Origin: JACDAS01 sp046262415
Lineage (GTDB): Bacteria > Actinomycetota > Thermoleophilia > Gaiellales > Gaiellaceae
Reading direction: 5' to 3'
Length of the DNA: 33,029 bases
Assembly: GCA_046262415.1 (NCBI GenBank)
Contig: JBHEMU010000037.1
Span: 1 to 33,029 of the forward strand
Shown: positions 23,503-28,483 of the stretch, piece after piece
Layout of the letters: every line of letters begins with the position of its first letter
Position numbering within the stretch: the first letter of the stretch is position 1
Program-made: the position numbers and the translations under genes
The notes under the pieces: model-generated
What the model was told of the DNA's origin: nothing
The model's database searches: none
Seen by the model: the letters and a program-made list of their open reading frames with translations, nothing else

Positions 23503-23718
23503 CTACTCGACCGGCTCGACCGTCCAGACGGCGTGGAAGGCCTCGGCCAGCGGCTCGTCGCTCGTGTTCGACTCGATCGCCAGGATGCGGAACTTGCGCA
23601 GCTCGCCGCCGGCGAGGAACTCGTCGCCGACCCGCCACGAGGGAACCGCGGTCAGGAACGCCGCCGGGTCGGCGGGCTCGCCGTCCGGTAGCAGGAGCAG
23701 GTAGCGGAAGCCGCTCAG
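23503..23718 (-). CDS. Small protein with YLLLLPDG motif, probable CTG start
   Basis: 71 residues read from CTG 23718 to TAG 23503. The product begins L-S-G-F-R-Y-L-L-L-L-P-D-G-E-P-A-D-P and continues with S-W-R-V-G-D-E-F and R-I-L-A-I-E. It ends F-H-A-V-W-T-V-E-P-V-E. There is no ATG, GTG or TTG in frame ahead of this. The CTG overlaps the TGA of the upstream zinc-ribbon gene (CTGA), the same 4-bp coupling used by other gene pairs here, so a CTG start by re-initiation is likely. I recall similar short actinobacterial proteins but no known function. Confidence 0.65.
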   Translation of the reverse strand: MSGFRYLLLLPDGEPADPAAFLTAVPSWRVGDEFLAGGELRKFRILAIESNTSDEPLAEAFHAVWTVEPVE

Positions 23719-23945
23719 TCTTGCTCGCGGCGCCGGGCTTGAGCGTCGAGCGCGAGTTTCAGCTCAGTGAGCATGGGCGCCGCCGTGCTCCTGCAGCTGC
23801 TGCAGCGCCACCTGTAGTTCGGGATCACGCGATCGGCGCGTTTGGCGGTCGCGCCACGACCAACCGCCTTCGACTCGATCGTGCCCGCTTGCTCGAGCTC
23901 CATCGTCCCACCGCACTCGCGGCACGCCTTCTGATCGTCGTCCAC
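23715..23945 (-). CDS. Small zinc-ribbon protein
   Basis: 76 residues from GTG 23945. Two Cys pairs are visible, C-x2-C near residue 8 (C-R-E-C-G-G) and C-x2-C near residue 48 (W-R-C-S-S-C-R). They are separated by about 36 residues, the spacing of a zinc ribbon. A basic C-terminal helix follows. A TACGGT box seven bases before the GTG marks a leaderless start. The downstream small gene overlaps the stop by 4 bp. A role in binding nucleic acid or as a regulator is possible but not shown. Confidence 0.7.
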   Translation of the reverse strand: MDDDQKACRECGGTMELEQAGTIESKAVGRGATAKRADRVIPNYRWRCSSCRSTAAPMLTELKLALDAQARRREQD

Positions 23946-23952
23946 ACGCGCG

Positions 23953-23958
23953 ACCGTA
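23953..23958 (-). promoter_or_regulatory. Leaderless -10 box (TACGGT) of the zinc-ribbon gene
   Basis: Seven bases before GTG 23945. Divergent from the TATAGT promoter that begins at 23989. Confidence 0.4.
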
Positions 23959-23988
23959 CCGCCGGCGACGGACGGCGCTTTGCGGGCG

Positions 23989-23994
23989 TATAGT
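23989..23994 (+). promoter_or_regulatory. -10 box TATAGT of the left cargo gene
   Basis: The same CGTATAGT octamer occurs at 30841-30848 before the paralogous gene. Transcription from here would give a leader of about 105 bases containing the hairpin at 24042-24091. Confidence 0.55.
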
Positions 23995-24041
23995 TGCGAC
24001 CGCGCTGATGATGGCAGTGCACCCGATCACGCGTTACGTTG

Positions 24042-24091
24042 CGCAGGCCCTCGGGCCGGCGCCATCATCGCCGTGCCCGGGGGTTCCTGCG
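24042..24091 (+). ncRNA. Structured mRNA leader hairpin, left copy
   Basis: A long imperfect stem: CGCAGG/CCTGCG outside, then CCCTCGGGC with GCCCGGGGG (one wobble pair), then CGGCG/CGCCG, closing a 7-base loop CCATCAT. It ends 17 bases before ATG 24109 and leaves the AGAGGA ribosome-binding site exposed. The paralogous gene at 30970 has a hairpin in the same place. There is no T run, so it is not a classic terminator. Confidence 0.6.
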
Positions 24092-24108
24092 TAGAGAGGA
24101 CGGCCACC

Positions 24109-24559
24109 ATGATGGCCACGCAAGAACACCCCAAGCGCCGGACGCTTAGGGAGCGCCGCGAGACCGCGCTCGAGTACGGTCTCCCGGCAGAGAGCGACTA
24201 CGTCGCTGCCAGCGACCTCTACGGCCAGGCGTACAACGCCGTGGAGAACCTCACGTGGAGGCTTCGCCACCTCCTCCTCGCGAACGTCACGGAGGCGTTC
24301 GCTGACGACGTCGGCGAAGAGGGCGAGGAGGAGTGGTTCGAGAGTGTGAAGCCGAAGCCGGCGATTGCCGACGTCGGCCACCTGTGGTCGTTCCTCGAAG
24401 GGCTTCAAACTGGACGAGCGGCAGCTGCACCGCGAGATCGAACGCCTGGAGGATCTTCTCGACGTGCTCGATTCCGAGCGACGGGACGCGAGAGGGCCGG
24501 ACGAGGCGCCGCCTCCTCTGCCTCCACCCGAGCCACTGGCCGACGACCGGCCCACGTAG
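24109..24559 (+). pseudogene. Frameshifted paralog of the 30970 cargo gene
   Basis: Starts at ATG 24109 with R-R-T-L-R-E-R-R-E-T-A-L-E-Y-G-L-P-A-E-S-D-Y and proceeds to A-I-A-D-V-G-H-L-W-S-F-L-E-G near 24402. There a +1 shift is needed to continue F-K-L-D-E-R-Q-L-H-R-E-I-E-R-L-E-D-L-L-D to the TAG at 24557-24559. The joined product of about 150 residues aligns along its length with the intact protein at 30970-31404 (R-R-R-T-L-T-E-R-R ... T-I-T-D-V-G-V-L-F-S-Y-V-E-G). One extra or missing base at GAAGGGCTTC explains it. Function is unknown; both proteins are acidic and helical. Confidence 0.75.
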
Positions 24560-24589
24560 GGGATCCGCGAGCGACGCCAAGCCGAGCAG

Positions 24590-24617
24590 GGGGGGCGGGT
24601 GGCCTGTCCCGCCCCCC
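24590..24617 (+). terminator. GC-rich hairpin after the frameshifted cargo gene
   Basis: GGGGGGCGGG pairs perfectly with CCCGCCCCCC around an 8-base loop, followed by TT. It lies between convergent genes, so it may stop transcription from either side. Confidence 0.65.
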
Positions 24618-24634
24618 CTTCGCGTTGGCGCGCG

Positions 24635-24654
24635 TGCGGCCCAACGCTGGGCCG
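24635..24654. terminator. Second hairpin between the convergent genes
   Basis: GCGGCCCA/TGGGCCGC, 8-bp stem with a 4-base loop. It probably acts together with the hairpin at 24590-24617. There is no T run on either strand. Confidence 0.4.
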
Positions 24655-24720
24655 CTCCGCAGCGTTCACGATGGCTCTATATCCGGCCCGCGCGCTGGAC
24701 AACTGCGAAGGCGTGCCGCT

Positions 24721-25179
24721 CTAGCTCGACTCCCCAGGCTCGTCGTCGACCTGGTCGTCGGGCTCGGGCTCGGCGGAGGCCTGCGCTTCGCGCTCGAGGA
24801 TCTCGCGGGCCCGCTCGCGCATCGCCGGCACGGGGTGCCAGTAGGCAGCCTGCGCGAGCTGCCCGAGGTCGTGCTCGAGCCGCTCGGGATCGTCCTCGTA
24901 CCGTGCGAGGAGCGCCCGCCTGATCGGCGCGTGGATCCTCTCCTCGCAGCACGGCTCGCAAAGGAAGTGGTAATCGACGCCGAGCTCGACTTCGCGAGCG
25001 CGCACGTTCGTCTTCCGCAGCGGGTGCAGCTGGCCGCAGTCGCTGCACTTGACGTCTTCGACGAGCCCGGCGAGCCGGTTCAGCTTTCGCCAGTAGTCGT
25101 CGGGCGTGTCGGCGAGCCAGTGGCCCTCGGCTGCCCAGCGCGCGTCGTCTGCCGGGTCGGGAACGTCCTGCTCGTCCAC
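24721..25179 (-). CDS. Zinc-finger protein of the element, unknown function
   Basis: 152 residues from GTG 25179. Two Cys pairs, C-S-D-C-G-Q and C-E-P-C-C, about 35 residues apart, suggest a zinc-binding fold. The first half contains W-L-A-D-T-P-D-D-Y-W-R-K-L-N-R-L, and the C-terminal half is helical and acidic. A TAGTCT box seven bases before the GTG gives it its own leaderless promoter, embedded in the end of the terS-like gene. Longer frames upstream overlap terS and are not coding. It could be an HNH-type or regulatory protein, but no catalytic His pair is evident. Confidence 0.7.
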   Translation of the reverse strand: MDEQDVPDPADDARWAAEGHWLADTPDDYWRKLNRLAGLVEDVKCSDCGQLHPLRKTNVRAREVELGVDYHFLCEPCCEERIHAPIRRALLARYEDDPERLEHDLGQLAQAAYWHPVPAMRERAREILEREAQASAEPEPDDQVDDEPGESS

Positions 25180-25186
25180 GCCGCTG

Positions 25187-25192
25187 AGACTA
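25187..25192 (-). promoter_or_regulatory. Leaderless -10 box (TAGTCT) inside the end of the terS-like gene
   Basis: Seven bases before GTG 25179. Its TAG is also the stop codon of the upstream gene. Confidence 0.45.
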
Positions 25193-25687
25193 GTCCGACG
25201 GCGTCGCCGGCGGGCCGTTGTCGAGCTCGGCGGCGGGCCGGGCCGCGGCCAGCCGCCTGAGCGCTTCGCGCAGGAGCTCGCGAGTGGCGGGATCCGTGAT
25301 CGTGGCGAAGGTGCGCACCTGCAGCGGCGACTCGCCGCCCTCGATGATCGTCGTCTCACGGCGGCCGTAGCGATCGGGGTAGCGGCGCTCGAGGATGGTC
25401 ATGGCCGCTTGCCAGGTCTGCGGCTCGCGCGAGCGCGCCGCGCCGAGAATGTGGCCGTGCATCTCGTGCACGAAGGCTGACTCCTCGGACTCGACGTCGG
25501 CGACCAGGCGCGCGAAGTCGGGATGCTCCGCCGGATGTTCGCGGCCGAGCCGAAGCCACTCGAAGCCGGTCGAGCGGTGGATGCCGGCGAACCCGAAAGC
25601 GTCGCCGAGGTAGCAGCCCTCGCGGACGGCCTCGCAGATCCGCCGGTGGACGGTCTTCGTGTACCGCTGCGGTCGCTTCCTGCTCAT
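25190..25687 (-). CDS. Phage terminase small-subunit-like protein
   Basis: 165 residues. The N-terminal domain (residues about 8-50) is a helix-turn-helix with R-I-C-E-A-V-R-E-G-C-Y-L-G-D-A-F-G-F-A-G-I and T-G-F-E-W-L-R-L-G-R-E-H, the pattern of many phage small terminases. Then follow F-A-R-L-V-A-D-V-E-S-E-E (helical), W-Q-A-A-M-T-I-L-E-R-R-Y-P-D-R-Y-G-R-R, and a Pro-rich tail. Small terminases recognise pac or cos DNA. No large-subunit gene exists in the element, so a helper phage would have to supply the motor, as in satellite islands. The family call rests on motif layout only. Confidence 0.75.
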   Translation of the reverse strand: MSRKRPQRYTKTVHRRICEAVREGCYLGDAFGFAGIHRSTGFEWLRLGREHPAEHPDFARLVADVESEESAFVHEMHGHILGAARSREPQTWQAAMTILERRYPDRYGRRETTIIEGGESPLQVRTFATITDPATRELLREALRRLAAARPAAELDNGPPATPSD

Positions 25688-25874
25688 CGACTAGATCGAG
25701 CCTCTCGTCTTTTTAGGGCGTCGCTCGTGTCGCTCGGCGGGGGCGGGCAGGATTTTGCGCGCCCACGGAGGTACCCGGGGTCTGGGGCCCGGCTGACCTG
25801 TGCCCGGCGCGCACCGGCGCGCGGGCGCCGCCCCTGGGCACGTTCGCGGCCGCGGCACGTCCACCCGCGGCGCC
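25688..25874. other. Non-coding GC-rich stretch before terS with inverted repeats
   Basis: 187 bp with no convincing gene. It holds nested inverted repeats at 25800-25841 (GTGCCC/GGGCAC enclosing GGCGC/GCGCC) and a T run at 25710-25714. Its place next to the terS-like gene makes it a candidate packaging-recognition site, unproven. Confidence 0.35.
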
Positions 25875-26060
25875 TCAGTCCTGCCGGGGGACGAGGCGAT
25901 CGTTCACCGTGCGATCAGCCGCCGGCCGGCGGAGCCAGGTCGGTACGTCGAACCGGCTTGCCGGCGTTCCGATCGGAGAGGGAAGACCCCACGGGACCGT
26001 GGAGGGCCGGAGGCTGACCACGATGCCCGTCGAGCCCCTGGGATCCTGTTCGCCGCTCAT
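25875..26060 (-). CDS. Small hypothetical protein of the element
   Basis: 61 residues from ATG 26060, six bases after the stop of the scaffold-like gene. The sequence is Pro-rich with R-F-D-V-P-T-W-L-R-R-P. Third-position GC is lower than in the neighbours. No motif is recognised, and it could be a chance frame. Confidence 0.45.
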   Translation of the reverse strand: MSGEQDPRGSTGIVVSLRPSTVPWGLPSPIGTPASRFDVPTWLRRPAADRTVNDRLVPRQD

Positions 26061-26066
26061 CGCGCG

Positions 26067-26537
26067 CTACCGGCCGTAGCCCTCGACGAGGTGCTCGCGC
26101 GCCTCCTGCCGGAGCGTCGTCGGCAGCCGCGGCGGTACGTCACCACGGCTGCGGCCGGCGCCACCGTCCGCGCCTTCCCGCCGGCCGCCGTGCCGCAGGT
26201 AGGACTTCCGTCTCAGTACCTCGGCGACCGCGCCGTCGAGTTCGTCCTCATCATCGGGGTTCCGGATCGAGCGCCAGTCGATCAGCAGCGCCACGACCTC
26301 GGGGTCGACCGCGCGCGCCCTCACCGCGGCCAGCGTCGCCCTGAGCTCCCTGTTCTTGTCCAGCAGGCCCACCTTCTCCTGCTCGGCCGCGGCCGCCCGC
26401 TCGGCGAGCGTCGCGTTCTCGGCCGCGAGCGCGGGCGCGTCGACGTCACCGGCACGTTCGGCCAGGACGGCGAGCGCGCCCTCGAGGCGCTCGACCTCCC
26501 GCGTCTGCCGCTCGAGCTCGTCGGCGAGTTCGCTCAC
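26067..26537 (-). CDS. Coiled-coil protein resembling phage scaffold proteins
   Basis: 156 residues from GTG 26537, which overlaps the previous stop as GTGA. Residues 1-75 are a Glu/Ala-rich coiled coil. A compact segment follows (A-V-D-P-E-V-V-A-L-L-I-D then D-G-A-V-A-E-V-L-R-R-K-S-Y-L), then a Gly/Arg-rich tail. The order coiled coil, A-x-D-P-x-x-x-x-x-L-I and a C-terminal R-K-x-Y-L is what I associate with capsid-assembly scaffolds. No capsid gene is present in the element. If the likeness is real, a role in modifying a helper phage's capsid is possible. This is inference. Confidence 0.6.
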   Translation of the reverse strand: MSELADELERQTREVERLEGALAVLAERAGDVDAPALAAENATLAERAAAAEQEKVGLLDKNRELRATLAAVRARAVDPEVVALLIDWRSIRNPDDEDELDGAVAEVLRRKSYLRHGGRREGADGGAGRSRGDVPPRLPTTLRQEAREHLVEGYGR

Positions 26538-27226
26538 GCCGCGGCCGGCGCCTCCGCGCCCGTGGCCGCCGCACCGTCTCCACCGTCGCCAGCGCCCTCA
26601 CCCTTGACTGCCTGCAGCGCGTAGCCCTGAGCGATGCGATCGACCGGCACACCCGCTGCCGCCCGAGCCGCGAACGGGGCGAGCGTCTCGAGGGCCTCGC
26701 CGGCCTGGCGCAGCTCGACCGCGGCCGCGTTCTCGCGTCGCTCGGCACCGTCGCCGGAGACAGCGGCGAGTGCCTCGTCGGCTGCGGCGACGAGCCGGCC
26801 GGCGTCGACGAAGCGACCCTCGGCCGTGTGGTAGGCGAGCGCCCTCCGCGCGGCTGCGATCAGCTCGACGTCGCCGAGCTCGACTGCGCGGGCGAGCACG
26901 TCCGCCGGCGCCACCCGATCGAGCAGCCGCTCGGCCTGGCCGAGCAGAGCCGTGTCCACGCGCCGGCTCGAGCGGATCCGGCGAGCCTCGCCCGTCGCCG
27001 ACTCGAAGGCAGAACGGCCGCGCTCGAGGAGCTGCGCGTTCGCCTGCTTCGCGCGCTCGCGCGCCTCCTGCGCGTCGAGTGCCTTCCCTTCAGGCGTCCG
27101 GCGCGGATCGTCGGCGATCGCGGCGAGCTCGGCGTTGAGCCGGGCCGGTAGGTCGCGCAGGCCTTCGACGACCTCGCGCAGCACGCCAACGTCGACCTCG
27201 AGAGGTAGCGGTACCCAGTTGCTCAT
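26534..27226 (-). CDS. Long alpha-helical protein of the element, unknown function
   Basis: 230 residues from ATG 27226, with the best ribosome-binding site in the element (AAAGGAG, four bases spacing). The protein is Ala/Glu/Arg-rich and almost wholly helical, with L-A-A-I-A-D-D-P near the N-terminus and a disordered Gly/Ala C-terminus. It is first in a three- or four-gene leftward operon with the scaffold-like gene, coupled by GTGA. A hairpin precedes it in the leader. I do not recognise a family. Confidence 0.7.
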   Translation of the reverse strand: MSNWVPLPLEVDVGVLREVVEGLRDLPARLNAELAAIADDPRRTPEGKALDAQEARERAKQANAQLLERGRSAFESATGEARRIRSSRRVDTALLGQAERLLDRVAPADVLARAVELGDVELIAAARRALAYHTAEGRFVDAGRLVAAADEALAAVSGDGAERRENAAAVELRQAGEALETLAPFAARAAAGVPVDRIAQGYALQAVKGEGAGDGGDGAAATGAEAPAAA

Positions 27227-27258
27227 GCGTCTCCTTTCAGATCGGGGATGCGGGAGGT

Positions 27259-27299
27259 GCGCCGGAGCCCCTGGCCGTCACGCGTGGAGGCTCCGGCGC
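27259..27299 (-). ncRNA. Hairpin in the leader of the morphogenesis-like operon
   Basis: A perfect 11-bp stem, GCGCCGGAGCC/GGCTCCGGCGC, with a 19-base loop. On the minus strand it ends 32 bases before ATG 27226 and just upstream of the AAAGGAG site. It resembles in position the hairpins at 24042 and 30904. It could equally be a terminator of the upstream HTH gene. Confidence 0.5.
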
Positions 27300-27347
27300 T
27301 CTTGGCCCCGCTTCGACCGGAACGCGGGCCGAGTCTTCGCGAGTCGT

Positions 27348-27581
27348 TCACGCCGCGGCTCGATCCTCGGTGACGGATCCGGCAGCGCGGCCGTCCCCGT
27401 TGACGAGCGCTCGGAGCTCGGTGGCGGGGATCCTGAGAGGCGGCGACGGGCCGGTGCCGAGCCTGACGGCGCGAATCTCGCCGTCGGCGATCCTGCGATA
27501 CACGGACGCGGCGCTCAGCCGAAGAGCTGCCGCGGCTTCAGCAACCGTGTAGAGCTCGCGCGAACTCTGAGGCCCATCCAT
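27348..27581 (-). CDS. Excisionase/AlpA-like helix-turn-helix protein
   Basis: 77 residues from ATG 27581. L-Y-T-V-A-E-A-A-A-A-L-R-L-S-A-A-S-V-Y-R-R-I-A-D-G-E-I-R-A-V-R-L-G is the winged HTH of the MerR-like excisionase group, followed by I-P-A-T-E-L-R-A-L. Such proteins act as recombination directionality factors or as activators of island genes. A TAGACG box six bases before the ATG is part of a 13-base sequence shared with the rightward HTH gene at 28137. Confidence 0.85.
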   Translation of the reverse strand: MDGPQSSRELYTVAEAAAALRLSAASVYRRIADGEIRAVRLGTGPSPPLRIPATELRALVNGDGRAAGSVTEDRAAA

Positions 27582-27587
27582 CGACGG

Positions 27588-27593
27588 CGTCTA
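27588..27593 (-). promoter_or_regulatory. Leaderless -10-like box (TAGACG) of the left HTH gene
   Basis: Six bases before ATG 27581. The surrounding GCGCCGATAGACG is identical to the sequence at 28118-28130. Confidence 0.5.
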
Positions 27594-27622
27594 TCGGCGC
27601 CCTCTCTTCCGTGATTGAAGAG

Positions 27623-28117
27623 TTAGGCGGACTTCCTTGCGGCCCTGCGCGCGGACCGACGGTTAGACACGCAGACGGAGGAGCCACAGAACTGCCTCGA
27701 AGAGCGGGCCTTCGTGGGGAGCGTGTTTTCGCAGCCCTCCGCGTTGCACGTGCGCGCCGGCCGTTCCGCGAGCTCTCGCTCACGGCGCAGCCGGTAGTAG
27801 ATCGCCCGATCGCTGATCGACCCGAACAGCTCGTGGCGCGCCCGAGCGATCCGACGGCGGACGGTCGTCTCCGACATTCCCCAGTCAGCCGCGTCGCGGA
27901 ACGTCGCGCGGGGCTCGAGCTGAGCGCCCCTGTCAATCGCGTCACGCGACCGTTGGAGGTCATCATCGGCGAAGAACCTCGCTAGGCGAAGACCCTCCTG
28001 ACCTGCTGGAGTCAGGCGAGGATCATCGTCGGAGACGTGCCGCGCCCATGCGTATGACGGCCTTCGGGACGGTATGCGGCGAAAAGTTACCGTAACTCTT
28101 CGTTCACGGAGCGGCAC
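27623..28117 (-). CDS. HTH regulator with C-terminal zinc finger (repressor candidate)
   Basis: About 164 residues if GTG 28117 is the start. The core A-T-F-R-D-A-A-D-W-G-M-S-E-T-T-V-R-R-R-I-A-R-A-R is a helix-turn-helix. The C-terminus has C-x4-C-x14-F-C-x4-C (C-N-A-E-G-C ... F-C-G-S-S-V-C) followed by R-R-S-A-R-R, a zinc-finger tail. It diverges from the rightward HTH/primase operon, the usual position of a satellite or phage repressor. The start is uncertain: the codons from 28117 to about 28075 overlap the palindromic operator and the divergent promoter, so a shorter form is possible, but no standard start codon offers itself until well inside. Confidence 0.7.
   Translation of the reverse strand: MPLRERRVTVTFRRIPSRRPSYAWARHVSDDDPRLTPAGQEGLRLARFFADDDLQRSRDAIDRGAQLEPRATFRDAADWGMSETTVRRRIARARHELFGSISDRAIYYRLRRERELAERPARTCNAEGCENTLPTKARSSRQFCGSSVCVSNRRSARRAARKSA
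28085..28097. promoter_or_regulatory. AGTTAC-N-GTAACT palindrome, operator candidate
   Basis: A perfect 6+1+6 palindrome, unusually AT-rich for this DNA. It lies about 28 bp upstream of the TAGACG box of the rightward operon and at the start of the divergent regulator gene. This is the expected place for a repressor site controlling both directions. Confidence 0.55.
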
Positions 28118-28124
28118 GCGCCGA

Positions 28125-28130
28125 TAGACG
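28125..28130 (+). promoter_or_regulatory. Leaderless -10-like box (TAGACG) of the rightward operon
   Basis: Six bases before ATG 28137. It is embedded in GCGCCG-ATAGA-CGGCGC, an inverted repeat (28118-28134) that could itself be an operator. Confidence 0.5.
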
Positions 28131-28136
28131 GCGCCG

Positions 28137-28343
28137 ATGAACGACAGCATCCTCATCTCGCAGCCCGACACCGCGCGGCTGCTCGGCATCAGCATCGAGA
28201 CCGTGCGCCGGCTCGTCGGGCGCGGCGTGCTCACGCCCGTCCGGCTAACGCCGACGTCGCATCCTCGATTCAGACGCGACGAGGTCGAAGCACTCGCCGC
28301 GGGTGAACGTGTGGACGTGCAGGCCGCAGGACGGGCGCCATGA
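28137..28343 (+). CDS. Helix-turn-helix DNA-binding protein, first gene of the replication operon
   Basis: 68 residues. L-I-S-Q-P-D-T-A-R-L-L-G-I-S-I-E-T-V-R-R-L-V is a MerR/excisionase-type HTH, followed by the wing and H-P-R-F-R-R-D-E-V-E-A-L. It is one of three such HTH proteins in the element and heads the rightward operon. The stop overlaps the next ATG (ATGA). It is probably an activator or excision factor. Confidence 0.85.
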   Translation: MNDSILISQPDTARLLGISIETVRRLVGRGVLTPVRLTPTSHPRFRRDEVEALAAGERVDVQAAGRAP

Positions 28344-28483
28344 AAGCGACAGAGCCGGTCTTGCGAACCGGCTCCGACGAGCGCCCCTCCAAGCGCGTGG
28401 GACACACCGTACCACCGCGCTCTGCACTGGCCGCGGCGCAGTTCGAGCTCGTCGGCGCCGAGGACGCTCCGGAGCGGCGATGA
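28340..28483 (+). CDS. Tiny protein between HTH and primase genes
   Basis: 47 residues, M-K-A-T-E-P-V-L-R-T-G-S to E-D-A-P-E-R-R. ATG 28340 overlaps the previous stop and its own TGA overlaps the primase ATG, both as ATGA. This double coupling argues that it is translated. No motif is recognised. Confidence 0.6.
   Translation: MKATEPVLRTGSDERPSKRVGHTVPPRSALAAAQFELVGAEDAPERR

Noticed and set aside
24395..24410. Programmed +1 frameshift in the cargo gene
   Set aside because: No recognised slippery stop context; a one-base indel explains it and the paralog is in one frame.
24671..24724. 17-codon frame starting ATGGCTCTATATC
   Set aside because: No ribosome-binding site, not coupled, and it lies in the terminator region between convergent genes.
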